DNA of 64,000 nt from Hyposmocoma kahamanoa (lineage: Eukaryota > Arthropoda > Insecta > Lepidoptera > Cosmopterigidae): assembly GCF_003589595.1 (NCBI RefSeq), contig NW_020653415.1:1011327-1075326 (forward strand), given 5' to 3'. Below the pieces are notes generated by a model. It did not search any database. It saw only the letters and a list, made by a program, of their open reading frames with translations, and was not told where the DNA came from. Made by a program: the position numbers and the translations under genes. Of this stretch, positions 33,301 to 44,029 are shown one piece after another; position 1 is the stretch's first letter, and every line of letters starts with the position of its first letter.

Positions 33301-33400
33301 TAATCCTTTATACGCACCCCTTGATTCGAGATATACACACTCCTTGTTTGCTTACAAATAAATTTTAAATTATAAAATTATTAAATTATACATGTGTTAC
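30350..33400. other. No gene recognised; short satellites
   Basis: Contains a CCACGT minisatellite at about 30722-30775, a GC-rich patch 31550-31635, a TCTA microsatellite near 32470-32488, and a GCGAGACGAGGC repeat at 32795-32820. The last sits at the edge of a possible unlisted MITE. No coding evidence. Confidence 0.45.
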
Positions 33401-33401
33401 A

Positions 33402-33866
33402 GACAAGATCGGAAGAGTCCTCAGGCGTGCATTTATCAAGACCTATTTCAAGCCCCTGATGAAGATTTCTCAGTTCCTGAGACCCGTGAAATATAACATC
33501 CCCTTATAGGTCGCAGAAGTTTACAAGCTTGACTGTGAGTGCGGTCTCTCTTATATTGGACAAACGAAGCGAAGTATTTGTACTCGCGTCAAAGAAAATA
33601 TAGCTGATGTCAAACACCGTCGCGTAAACAAGTCTGCAGTCTGCGAGCATGTCATGGATAAACCTACAAATTCAATGAAATATGACAAACCCCAGATCCT
33701 TGCAAAAGAAGACCGTTATCTACCCAGGATGCTGCGAGAGGCCATTGAAATTAAAAAATATCCTAATTTCAACATGGAAGATGGTTTCTCCGTACCACCA
33801 GTTTGGGATCCCGTATTTCCTCTAATGACAAATTCCAAACAGACCTACGACTGCAGTACTAATTAA
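33402..33866 (+). pseudogene. GIY-YIG endonuclease of a Penelope-like element, one in-frame stop
   Basis: Reads DKIGRVLRRAFIKTYFKPLM, stop TAG at 33507, then VYKLDCECGLSYIGQTKRSI, TRVKENIADVKHRR, KSAVCEHVMD and finally LPRMLREAIEIKKYPNF with EDGFSVPPVWDPV. The CECGLSYIGQT core, Arg in TRVKE, and the Cys/His residues are the known Penelope GIY-YIG signature. The frame is otherwise intact to TAA at 33864. Cuts target DNA during retrotransposition in active elements. Confidence 0.88.
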
Positions 33867-34100
33867 TAATTTTTAGTTTATTTTAATTTCTATTATTAAT
33901 TAATAATAAATTGACCTTATTTAAAAATGTCCTTCAATAAAATAATTTGTAAAACTTAATGTAGCGTAAATTGGAATGTTTTCTTTGTAAAATTAAAATA
34001 TGGTATTTAATTAATAACTATTGCAACTGTAGTGAAAAAATGGGGTGGTTTGCATCAATATTAGACATAACTGGTTGAAGACTATACCACCTCAGTCAAC

Positions 34101-34135
34101 CGTGACCATGGGACCTGTAAAGGGCCCGAAACGTC
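34101..34135 (+). other. Hammerhead-ribozyme-like hairpin, core degenerate
   Basis: Stem GGGACC (34110-34115), loop TGTAAA, GGGCCC (34122-34127) with one A/G mismatch, then GAAAC and GTC (34128-34135). Penelope terminal repeats are known to encode hammerhead ribozymes with stem II followed by GAAAC and GUC. Here the 5' CUGANGA box is replaced by GTGACCAT, so self-cleavage is doubtful. Confidence 0.35.
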
Positions 34136-34261
34136 GGTTTGTTTGAAAAAACAAATATACGCGATTTAAATCCGGAAAAATAGTTTCATTTCCTATGTGT
34201 AACAATCGCGAAAACCTAAGAACTCGATATGTTATACCTGTATTGAAAAATTTTATGATTA

Positions 34262-35065
34262 TTAATTAAATTTTTATTGAATTGATATTCAATTATTTTT
34301 TGTGAAATTACTCCACTAGTTTGTTATAATTATTAATACAAAGATCGAACACTCAGAAAAAATTCCTTCGATCCGGTCGGATTCGAATCGACGTCTTCTT
34401 GCATACCGTGGCAGACGCTATACCAACTAAGCCACGGTACGAACCAACGGACCTCACGAATTCTTCTATGTGCTTGCGTCGTGTCTTTGTACTTGGTCTT
34501 TCAACGACTTTTTAGTCGTAGCGCCATCTATGAGAAATCTTTAACAGAGTTATCACCCAGTTAGTATCTTTACAGCTACCAGTCCTGGCGAGAGATGTCG
34601 CTATTCACTGTATTAATTAAATTTTTATTGAATTGATATTCAATTATTTTTTGTGAAATTACTCCACTAGTTTGTTATAATTATTAATACAAAGATCGAA
34701 CACTCAGAAAAAACACTCAGAAAAAATTCCTTCGATCCGGTCGGATTCGAATCGACGTCTTCTTGCATACCGTGCCAGACGCTATACCAACTAAGCCACG
34801 GAACGAACCAACGGACCTCACGAATTTTTCTATGTGCTTGCGTCGTGTCTTTGTACTTGGTCTTTCAACGACTTTTTAGTCGTAGCGCCATCTATGAGAA
34901 ATCTTTGACAGATTTATCACCCAGTTAGTACCTTTACAGCTACCAGTCCTGGCGAGAGATGTCGCTATTCAATGTATTAATTAAATTTTTATTGAATTGA
35001 TATTCAATTATTTTTTGTGAAATTACTCCACTAGTTTGTTATAATTATTAATACAAAGATCGAAC
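34262..35065 (-). repeat. Tandem head-to-tail array of SINE family A (2.3 units)
   Basis: Tail starts recur at 34262, 34615 and 34977, a period of about 355-360 bp. Each full unit in sense orientation has a 160-nt leader (AGCGACATCTCTCGCC), a tRNA-like head (TGGCTTAGTTGGTATAGCG, B-box GGTTCGAATCC-like), and a tail ending CAATAAAAATTTAAT. Units are nearly identical. The second holds a 13-bp duplication of CACTCAGAAAAAA. Confidence 0.88.
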
Positions 35066-35363
35066 ACTCAGAAAAAACAGACAGAAAAAATTTTATGATT
35101 ATTATTTAGGACATCTACTTTAGATTCTCGCCTCTTCCATGGCCTAAAACATTAGTATTATTATTATTGTTATTACTATAAAGACATTGTAGGTACATTT
35201 AATTCATATTTTCTTGTTTTTTTTAGAGTACATGTTACTAACATAGTTTTTAAGGTTTGTAACTAATATGCTATGGACTTATTTGTCTGTTATAAAGAAT
35301 TTTTATTTTTATTTTATTATTTATTTTATTTATTACTACCTGCTTTTACGGTACGGTATAGAT

Positions 35364-35547
35364 CCTTAGTTCCCAAAGTGGTCCAGGTGAACCCCCAGGG
35401 GTCCATGAGAGACTCGATGGGGGTCTACGTTGGCGTGACAAATAATAATTTGGATATAGAATATGGTAGAAATGTAGCTGCAGGGGGTCCACCGGAACCA
35501 GCTAAATTTTGAAAGAGGTCTATGAGAAAAAAATTCTGGGACCTCTG
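35364..35547. mobile_element. hAT-type MITE (second TIR family)
   Basis: 184 bp between exact 8-bp repeats GTATAGAT (35356-35363, 35548-35555). Right end in reverse CAGAGGTCCCAGAA; left end CCTTAGTTCCCAAAG. Both fit the known hAT end pattern CAGTGGTTCCCAAA with decay. Confidence 0.7.
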
Positions 35548-36059
35548 GTATAGATAATCCTTCCATATTAGAAAAACAGGGTCTATTCGTGCTAGATTGT
35601 TACACTGGCAAAGAACGGGCGGTAACGGAGTGGACTTTTTACGTGCGGTAGACATTTTGCGAAGTGGACATTCTGCAACTGAACGACACGGTGGGCCTCA
35701 CAGGACGGTGCGCACGCAACCTTTTTGTAATGCCAAACAAAACGCGCACTCTACAAAGTTCACCAGAGCGCAGAGGTTGTCTTATTGACTGAGCTCCTTC
35801 CTTTTGACCGGGTAACTAATGTGTTCGCGGACAGTTGGTCGCAACTCATGGCCGCTATGGTAAATTTTGTTAATTTATATTATTGTAGAGCTATTTAGAA
35901 TGTAAGTTCTTGTTAATATTATTATTCTGATTATTACCATCCACAGACCACATAAGTTATCATCATTGTAATCCAATATATTGCTAGGCGTGTTGGTCAA
36001 GCAGTAAGTCTGCAAGAATTTTCTTATAAATAAATAAATAATGGTCATTCTAAAAATAA

Positions 36060-36445
36060 TACTTCAACGCGCAATTTATGAATAGACGGGAAAGTTTTAA
36101 GTTTATAATTAATGAAAAACGCCCAGAACTGGTGAATCATAAAGGAGCCGTGTTCCATCATGATAATGACAAACCACACACGTCTTTACAAAGCCGTCAA
36201 AAACTATTGCAGTTAGGTTCGGATGTGTTACCTCATTCACCGTATTCGCCCGACATAGCCCATTCAAATTTTCGCTAGTTTCAGTCTTTACAAAATACTT
36301 TGAACAGACGCGACATTGATAACGAGGAAACCATCAAACGACACTTCGAGTTGTAAGGATAAGAATTTTGATGAAAAGGGAATTACAAATTACTCGAAAG
36401 ACGGTACAAGATTGTAGATCAACATGGCCAGTACTTGATTGATTA
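36060..36445 (+). pseudogene. mariner transposase remnant, C-terminal third
   Basis: GAVFHHDNDKPHTSLQSRQK then LPHSPYSPDIAHSNF keeps the second catalytic Asp. The third (APSD in relatives) is Asn. Further frames give LQNTLNRRDIDNEETIKRH and YKIVDQHGQYLID, the usual mariner C-terminus. It belongs to a different mariner lineage from the copy at 15344. No TIRs seen. Confidence 0.8.
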
Positions 36446-36514
36446 AATTGTGATAAGGTAAGATGGGGTAAGAGTATGGTATCAGTAGAGCTCAAAAGAA
36501 AGAAAAATATATAA

Positions 36515-36600
36515 GTAATGCTGACATTGCTGCTTGGCGGCAGAAATAGATATGGTGACAGAATTTCCCTGGACGAACTCTTTTGCTCTACTGCTACTAA
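36515..36600 (+). repeat. SINE-like repeat family C, 3' end
   Basis: GCTGACATTGCTGCTTGGCG, GGCAGAAATAGATATGGTG, CCTGGACGAACTCTTTTG, CTACTGCTACTAAT. The 5' part is absent. Confidence 0.7.
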
Positions 36601-36627
36601 TTTCGTTAGTTATCGATTATTTTCATT

Positions 36628-37160
36628 CATCGAGTATATAATCAGAAATAGAGACGAAATAAGGGCCATATATTCCTGGTAACACATTAGAGATACAGCT
36701 CTTATAAATATTAACTCGTTTGCACTAAAATATAGACAGGCCACCTACTGACCTGTGGGTACGTCTCCGTATATTCCAAAAAATAATCTGTATTTATTGT
36801 AATAAAGATAAGATATTAGAAGCATATCTCTAATAGTGCCGTGCTGTTCTATTCGGTGATGTGGGAAAAACAGCATAACTTCTAATTGCAAAACAAACGG
36901 AATCACATTTCATCGGCAATTAAATATTAAATAGGTAATTTTGCTTTTTTCGTCCATTACAGCAAAGCTCTAGTTAACTGGTCGATTTGAAGTGAAACAT
37001 TTGACAACACCCATTGACGACACCCGTCAATTGTTTTGAACTCGGGCTAGCCAATCGGAGCTCAGTTGTCACAGTAATGATATGGCAGAATAGTTTTCAA
37101 ACAAATTAAATGACATTTCGTCTCTATTATTGGTTAAGTCAATGGGTTATACACTCGATG
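36628..37160. mobile_element. hAT-type MITE, copy 2
   Basis: 533 bp with exact 8-bp repeats TTTTCATT (36620-36627, 37161-37168). Ends CATCGAGTATATAATCAGAA and, mirrored, ATACACTCGATG. The interior matches the copy at 5963-6421 (TGACCTGTG.GTACGTCTCCG, TATTCGGT..TGTGGGAA, TCAATTGTTT.GAA.TCG). It is 74 bp longer; part of the extra is a small duplication near the right end. The flanks match an empty site at 51141-51185. Confidence 0.88.
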
Positions 37161-37785
37161 TTTTCATTTGTCGAATTATGAAACCTTGGAAATAATAATA
37201 AAATTTATTTATTAAGACAACTGAGATCCAATCAAATGTTAGGAAAGCCCGGGCGAAGAAAAGTACGACGACTTGGAATTTAATGAACGTTTTTACTGAC
37301 CGCTGGGACTTTCCGCTGTTACACCAGTGGATGTGCACGGACAAGCACATAGGTGGATAGTGCTAGCGGTTGAGACCCATGACTTATACAATAAATTTTC
37401 AATAATATATATTTTAAATTTAAATTTAATTTAATGTATTGTATTTTGTAATATTTTTATTTTATTTAATTTCATTTCTGTGACTCGTGTACCATACTAT
37501 ACAATGCTGTAATATTGGGGAAAAAAAAAATTGAATTTGAATTACTCTTCGTAATTGCTTTTGGAAATGGATAATATAAAAATTAGAAGCACAGTATGGG
37601 TCGCGGTTCAATGAGCATGCGGGCATGGCCGGACGAGGCGGGGCCGCGTTAACAAACCTCTCTTCTGGAAAATTGTGATTTTGCAGATGTGGCCTTTTTA
37701 CACAAAGCGAATTCATGGCAGAGACACAATTAATATGCCAGACAACAACACCAATTGCCTGGTCTTAAACTAGGGAATTTCCTGT
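37161..37785. repeat. Repeat family E, copy 1
   Basis: Shares with 51125-51465 the blocks GTAAACCTTGGAAA-like start, GACTTGGAATTTA, GGGTCGCGGTTCAATGAGC, TGGAAAATTGTGATTTTGCA, CATGGCAGAGACACAAT and CACCAATTGCCTGGTCT. Contains extra AT-rich sequence at 37380-37550. Class unknown; it may include an old coding exon, but no frame is intact in both copies. Confidence 0.6.
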
Positions 37786-38244
37786 ATTATTAGTAGTAAC
37801 TTTCTATTTCATAACTTAGACTTCTTAAGAGCATGTCAAATTCAGTTAGGTCTACCCAATTTACTTCGTTATGAAACATACACAAAACCTGAAGAATCTG
37901 TAAAAAATATGTCACAATAGCATTTGTACACAAAGAAATAAGATAAAATGTCCAAATGATCACATGAGCGCATGTATGCTTCTGGCAATTTATCTTGCCT
38001 AGAGTACGGTAGTGATGGGTCCTATATATCATCGATATGTTTGTTATTTTATTTTTTACTTCTATCATACCACAACAATATATTAGATTAAAACTCTAAC
38101 AGATATAAGTCTTTCTTAAAAAGGAAAGGTTTAACTGCAGCTTTTAATTTTTAAATAATTAACAGATTCAGGCGTTACTTTGCGGTAATTCATGGGAATA
38201 AAAATGGAAGCAAATTACTTTGCTTGTTCGCAAAGTCCTGAACC

Positions 38245-38345
38245 CGCATTGGCCAGCGTGACAGACTATGGCCTAAATCCTCGCCTGAGAGGAGCCCCGT
38301 ACCCAGCAGTGGGACGTATAAATGGGTTGATGGTGATGCGATGTG
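38245..38345 (+). repeat. RTE-type LINE 3' tail
   Basis: CATTGGCCAGCGTGACAGAC, TATGGCCTAAATCCTCGCCT, GAGAGGAGCCCCGTACCCAG and CAGTGGGACGTATAAATGGG before TTGATGGTGATG. This is the usual RTE 3' end in Lepidoptera as I know it. Confidence 0.65.
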
Positions 38346-38712
38346 AATTTTTAGAAATTAGGAAGAAATTTTAATTGTTTTCTGAAATTCATACGAGGGC
38401 TTACTACGTATCGATGTCGACAGTCGACTTAGATACAACAGTGCTACATGCTCGCGAGTCTGGATTGATGGATCGAACAACTTTAAGAGATTAATCTTAA
38501 TGCTTGTTCTTGGATTACTTTTTTAATGTGAGTGCAAACAAGGTCTATTTCTGTGGAAATGTCTGTAGAAAGCGCTAAACGGAGTGTGAATTAAGTAGGT
38601 AACATTTAACTTTATTTGGAGGTTATATTTATAATTTCGTTCTTAAATTGAATTTCTTGTGTTATGACACGTCACGAGAACAGAATCACCTCGAGTGTTG
38701 TAGACTCTAGAG

Positions 38713-38916
38713 CAGGGTTTCTCAAACTTTTTCTAGTCATGGACCCCTTTCAAAATCCCAACGGAGGGTCCGTTGGGATTTTCCGGAAAGATAACAAAAC
38801 TATGTTTGCGATTAAATTTTACTTAATTACATATGTATAGTAAGTATCCCACGGACCCCCGGCATTCATTACACGGACCCCTTAGCTGTCCACGGACTAC
38901 AGGTTAAGAAAACCTG
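38713..38916. mobile_element. hAT-type MITE (third TIR variant)
   Basis: 204 bp. Ends CAGGGTTTCTCAAAC and, in reverse, CAGGTTTTCTTAACC. Flanks CTCTAGAG and CTCCAGAG (7 of 8 match). The interior has paired CGGACCCC/GGGTCCGT motifs. Non-coding. Confidence 0.75.
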
Positions 38917-38964
38917 CTCCAGAGGTACAAAAACACGATTTAGACTTAGATGTAGAGAAATTCA

Positions 38965-39095
38965 TAAGATTTGCTGGCTCGATCCGTAGCTCAGTCAGAG
39001 CGGTAGCCACGTTAAGGCAACAGACGCTGGTTCGTGTGCAATCGGACTGAAGGAATTTTTCTTTGTGTTTGTTCGTTTTTTGTATTAATTGACAC
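38965..39095 (+). repeat. SINE family A, tRNA head and start of tail
   Basis: CTCGATCCGTAGCTCAGTC (A-box), GACGCTGGTTCGTGTGCAAT (B-box altered), CTGAAGGAATTTTTCTTTGT and GTATTAATTGACACATCAC. Confidence 0.7.
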
Positions 39096-39099
39096 ATCA

Positions 39100-40500
39100 C
39101 TTATTATGATAAAAAAGACGCAGGAGTCACACTAAAATATCTATTGTGGGGCGTGTCAATGCGCAAACAAAATGGGGATGAGCTGAAGAGTGCTGGAGCG
39201 AAGACCGATCGGTAACAGAAGCGTCAGCCGCCAGAAGGCGACAGACGGACGATATAATCAAAGTAAAAAGGAAAATCCCGATGCAAACACCCTAAGATCG
39301 GAGAGAATGGTGTTGAAATGAAATGGTCTACACTCAGCAGTGAGTGACTAGAGACTGAAGAAGAACAAAAATGTCGCCGCAAACCTGGCCTTCTTGAAAC
39401 AACAACCGTGGTTGCCTTGTACTGATGTTCGACTGTAGAACACCAAGAAATTAACAAGTAAAAGACGACAGTGAAATGAGATATAGCAACCCAATTTCTC
39501 GCGTTGAAATATGCATAAATTTATCATCTTTCAATATAGCGAAGCGATAAGACCAGAGTAACGTATGCAAATTAACTTATCGAGGTGGCAGTAATGTGAA
39601 ATATGCATTACTGTACACCAGCTTTGAAAAGCGGGCGATAATTTGCATTTTTACGCCACAATTTTGCTGAAACTGGTGGTTCTCGAGATCGAGTTCTTTG
39701 TGAGTTATTGCGCTATTTAATTCAACGGTAATACTGAGCGACACGACTTTGCTGCAAAAGCTACAACAGTAATAAAATGTAGCAGTATTCTCCAGTATTC
39801 TCATTCGAATAAAGAACATTCAACATAGTCCTACGATGATATTAATAAACTTACACAAAAACCAAAGTTGTGTGAAATTGTATCGAATTCGACAAGATTC
39901 TATTCTATTCGAATTTCTATTAAAAGTTATCGGTAGAAAATTAATTACTCTTCTAAAGGAAGCTTAAAGCTTTTGTAAAGAACATATACAACGTACTTTC
40001 AGTTTTACAACAACCTTTGCTACATATAATATGTTACACGTCTAAAATTAACAATACGTAAATTACAAAGTAATAAGATGGTCTGGAAACTTATTCAAGA
40101 AAATGTTGGATAATAAATTATTGAGTTATAGAGCTAATAAACAAACTTTAGCACTAAAAGGCTATGAAGTCTGGATAAAATTTTTTCCCTTATTTTCTCA
40201 TCGTTAGTCTGGAACTAGACATAATGGAGTGGGTTTCTTTATTAGTGTTAAGGCGAGATATTTCAATGCGAGCGTACATTTTAAGAGGTGGGATGTGAGA
40301 CTGACGGTGCAACGGGCGGCGCGTCGTATCGTTAAGCCTCTGGGCAATTGTAAACTTTGGGTTGAATGTGAATTTAATAACTACAGGGCTTCCGTTGAAA
40401 AGTAAAATTTAGCAGGTTCTCTGTAGAACTTATAGAGAAATATCTTCATATAAAAATTAAGTGCAAAGTTAGATATTTTGTTCTTTATTAATTTGTTTTA
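39100..40500. other. No gene recognised
   Basis: 39160-39430 is less AT-rich and recalls decayed LINE coding sequence (GTGTTGAAATGAAATGG..., CTGAAGAAGAAC), but nothing can be supported. The rest is plain AT-rich. Confidence 0.35.
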
Positions 40501-40504
40501 AATT

Positions 40505-40990
40505 TATATTTTAGTTCTTAGGTTTTCGCGATTGTTACACATAGGAAATGAAACTATTTTTCCGTATTTAAATCGCGTATATTTGTTTTTTCAAAGAAAC
40601 TAATCGACTCTTTACAGGTTCCATAGTCACGGTTGGCTGAGGTGGTAAAGTAATCAACCACTTAGGTCTAATATTAATGCAAACCACCCTATTTTTTTGT
40701 TACATTATTTTACTTTAACAATGTTAAATGTATTAATATTTAATAATGGAAATTAAAATAAATTAAAACATTAATGAGTACTGCAGTCTTACGTCTGTTT
40801 GGGATTTTTCATCAGAGGAAATATTGGAACCCAAACTGGTGTTACAGAGAAACCATCTTCCCTGTTGAAATTAAGATGTTTTTTAATTTCAATGGCCACT
40901 CGGAACACCCTGGGTAGATAACGGACTTCTTTAGCAAGGACCTGGGAAACGTTGGTTTGTTTAAAAAAACAAATATTAAATAAATAGTTT
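40505..40990 (-). mobile_element. Penelope-like retroelement, 3' part, second copy
   Basis: Reverse order: coding end at 40776-40990 gives LAKEVRYLPRVFRVAIEIKK then HLNFNREDGFSVTPVWVP, matching the GIY-YIG ORF end at 33700-33840. Then comes spacer, then the terminal repeat 40505-40660 (CTTAGGTTTTCGCGATTGTT, TTTACAGGTTCCATAGTCAC). The hammerhead-like GAAACGTC part is lost in a deletion. Confidence 0.78.
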
Positions 40991-41319
40991 CATTTCTCAT
41001 ATTTTAGCCTGTTTTCAGGATTTTACATGATCGGGTCAAGTACATCCTATCGTTTATTACATCGATTAGCACATTCTTTAGATAATATTTTTCGTAACAT
41101 CGTTATTTAGTAGTAAATACCTAAACCATTTGATTTAACAAAATAGTTTATCTCGCTTCTTCTCCTGTGACTCGCCTTAAGAATATTGAATTGGGGCTTC
41201 ATTCTTTGCCATTAAACTTTGCCGGTTGTATTTTTAAAATATGGCAACTTTTTCACATTAGGTTTGAAATTTTTTTACGATTTCAGTTGACATGTCTATC
41301 CATAAGTTACAGTGTGGCA

Positions 41320-41425
41320 CTTTCAAAGATTAGAAATCTCTTAGATCTGTGGGGCACTGCTACTGGACCTGTCACCTTGAAACATAATTTGACATGTCCC
41401 ATATGCCCGAAATTTCATCTATGAA
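41320..41425 (+). repeat. SINE-like repeat family C, middle part
   Basis: GATCTGTGGGGCACTGCTAC, CCTGTCACCTTGAAACATAA and TTTGACATGTCCCATATGCC. Both ends are missing. Confidence 0.55.
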
Positions 41426-41805
41426 TTAAAAGTATATTTATGTAATGAATAAATAGTATATTTATCCGATAGTTCAAATGTGACGTAATGACGTCACATT
41501 TGAACAATCGGATAAAAAGTGAGAGACTCATAGTAAGTGCAACATATATCGGAAACATATAACTCTGCTCAGTCTCTAGGGAAATATGCCCGAGATATCA
41601 AGTGACCTTTGCCGAACGGCTGGTCTTCTAAATCAATCGAATATTGGGAGCATCAGAACATTGGTTATTTTTTCGCTTCTCGAGTATTCGGCACCGACCG
41701 ATATTTTTTTTACAAGGCACATGATAACTCGAAAAAACTTAAATTAAAATTTATATTATATTTGAATATATAAATAACTCCCAACATTTTTTTTTTGTAA
41801 TATTA

Positions 41806-42078
41806 AGTGACGGGACATATAAGTCGTGCGCCTGATGAAAAGCTACACGCCTATTCATAACAAGTTGCAGTGCACTCTGAGATTTAAATCGCAAAGATGA
41901 GAGATAAGTAAAAACTGAGACATAAGTTGACAAGTCCCATGTGTCAGTAATTTCACCAGCACCCTTACCCTTCAAAACCGGAACACAGTAATGCTGACAT
42001 TACTGCTTGGCGGCAGAAATAGGCAAGGTGGCATTACTACCCTGGACGACCTCTTTCTTATGGAGCACTATCGCTACA
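41806..42078 (+). repeat. SINE-like repeat family C, full length
   Basis: AAGTGACGGGACATATAAGT, GTTGACAAGTCCCATGTGTC, ATTACTGCTTGGCGGCAGAA, GGTGGCATTACTACCCTGGA, ending CTATCGCTACATAA. The middle hairpin is decayed. Confidence 0.75.
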
Positions 42079-42537
42079 TAAATTTCTTTTCGGTGTTCCG
42101 CTTCCCTGCGAAGGTTGGCGACCATTATGGTTGTCCTTATTTTGGAAGCTGTCGCCTGAAAGAGGGAACGTATACTAACATTGAAGCAATCTCTCAGATT
42201 CTTCAACCAGGAGGTTTACTTTCTGCCACGATCACGCTTTCTCTATATTTTCCCCTGCATTATTCGTTGAAGAATCCGGCTATCTATTACCTCATTACGT
42301 AACCAAAATTCTGCGGTACCGATACAAGATGGTATACTCCATAAAGGTCGGTGGAGCTTTAGTCTATGATTTAGCTACAGAACACTACGTTCAACATAGT
42401 CCTGGCTGACATTCTGCCATGAGTGTTATTACTTTAGAACAAACGAAAAATTTTAAAAAACAAAAATGACCAAATGATTTCTATAGAGAAGGTTGGTCAA
42501 CAATCACACACTTTTTAACGCACACACGTACACACTC

Positions 42538-42660
42538 ATAGCCTCGCACCAGGGAAATCCTGTATCGCGCGTGTCATGGACACACACATGTAGATAGACA
42601 CCCACAAATTCGCTCAAACACACGAGAGAACGAAATGTAGGCCATACAAATATTTTACGA
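42538..42660 (-). repeat. SINE family B, body only
   Basis: CATAGCCTCGCACCAGGGAA, GCGTGTCATGGACACACACA and CGAGAGAACGAAATGTAGGC in reverse; the tRNA head is missing. Confidence 0.65.
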
Positions 42661-42851
42661 AGTTTGTTTTGCTACCATGATGTTAATTTTTCTGTGAAGT
42701 AACTCCATTATTTGGATAGTTACAAACTATATGTACAAATCCTTTAACCTTATAAATCCCATACAAAAATCAAAGCACTATACAACAAGCACAATATAAA
42801 GAATTCGTAAGATCTCCTGGCCCAATTCAAAGCTTAATTTATTAAATTTTA

Positions 42852-43008
42852 AACTGCCTCTGTGGCCGAACGGCTACCATGCTAGTCTGCCACGCAGAGG
42901 TCCCGGGTTCGATTCCCGGGCCGGGAGAAACATATATTTCTCTCGTGAGTTTAGGTGTAATTTATGGTTGTCTATGTGTGTGTCCATCGCACCCGCCACA
43001 CAGGGTTA
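42852..43008 (+). repeat. SINE family B with the best-preserved tRNA-like head
   Basis: A-box TGGCCGAACGG and a perfect T-arm/B-box CCCGGGTTCGATTCCCGGG. The 5' and 3' acceptor strands do not pair and SINE body follows (GAGAAACATATATTTCTCTC, GGTTGTCTATGTGTGTGTCC), so it is a SINE and not a tRNA gene. It lies opposite in orientation to the copy 200 bp to the left. Confidence 0.85.
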
Positions 43009-43184
43009 TTAATATTATTTTGGATTAGATTAGACTCTTAGTATTAGACTCTTGCCTCTCCCAGGGCCTAAAAGATTAATTTCGAATTTTTAAATTTAAA
43101 AGAGGCAGTATTCCCCGGCAACGGCACAGTCAGCCGGGTTCAAGGACTCCGGTTCCAGAACCTGTTATTATTATTATAGCTAAA

Positions 43185-43290
43185 TTGGTAATAGCGGTAG
43201 CCTCGTTTAGGCGGCAGTCGCTGGTTCATGTTTAGTCGGATCGAAAGAATTTGTCTTTGTTCGATCTTTGCATCAATAATACAACTAGGA
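43185..43290 (+). repeat. SINE family A, head fragment
   Basis: GGTAATAGCGGTAGCCTCG, GTCGCTGGTTCATGTTTAG, CGGATCGAAAGAATTTGTC, TTCGATCTTTGCATCAATAA. A further leader scrap lies near 42785-42830. Confidence 0.6.
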
Positions 43291-43559
43291 CTAAATTTTA
43301 CCCCCAAAATTAACAATTTTACTTAAACCAAAATTATTTAATTTAAAATTTACTTTCATACCACTTGAGGAGACTAATTCTGTTTCATGAAATTCTCTAT
43401 TAATAAAGAACAAATTTTCAGTTGTTCGAGCGAATTTATTAAGTTAACAAAATTAATTACACCAACGAAATGGGGAAGGGCTAATTAAATCGCTTTTGCA
43501 AAGAATTAAATTTCTTTGTCATTTATCGGGGAAATAACTCTACGGAACTTACCTATAAT

Positions 43560-44002
43560 AATCTCAGTACAGAGTACTAAAATACCCGACCTCAAAAGTA
43601 CATGGAATTACGTCTATTTGCTAAGCTTTATTGAAATATCCCCTAGTTTGCCACTATACAGGACTTGACACTGGAGATAATAAAAATCGGTTCTCACTAT
43701 TCAAAGTATATTGAGAGAAAAACGCCTTGAATTGGAGAAATAGCAAAATCAACTATTAAAGTAATTGCTCCTAAATTAAAGTTAGGCACTATTTATAAAT
43801 CTTCATGCGTGAACAACCACCCTTCGAGGTGGATGATTTTCTTCAAAATGAAATGGGACCACTATGGAAGTACCCCCTTTCCAACAAAAAAAGAATCATG
43901 AAAACCGGTTCACAAATACCGGAGTTATCGCGTAACATACATACAAAAAAAGAACATACAGTCGAATTGAGAACCTCCACCTTTTTTGAAGTCGGTTAAA
44001 AA
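43560..44002 (+). repeat. Repeat family F, full length
   Basis: Mirror of 23356-23785. Ends CAGTACAGAGTACTAAAATA and CACCTTTTTTGAAGTCGGTT. An internal 64-codon frame is not conserved in the other copy. Confidence 0.72.
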
Positions 44003-44029
44003 TAATATATGATAGTCAGCCTATATATC

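Larger units (their letters stand above)
33402..34230 (+). mobile_element. Penelope-like retroelement, 3' part with terminal repeat
   Basis: The 3' end of the ORF (GIY-YIG endonuclease) is followed by about 230 bp of AT-rich sequence and the terminal repeat at 34090-34230. The repeat contains the hairpin next to GAAACGTC. A second, reverse copy is at 40505-40990. The reverse transcriptase part is missing. Confidence 0.8.

Noticed and set aside
42852..42925. tRNA gene (perfect T-arm, good A-box)
   Set aside because: Acceptor strands do not pair, and SINE body shared with four other loci follows.
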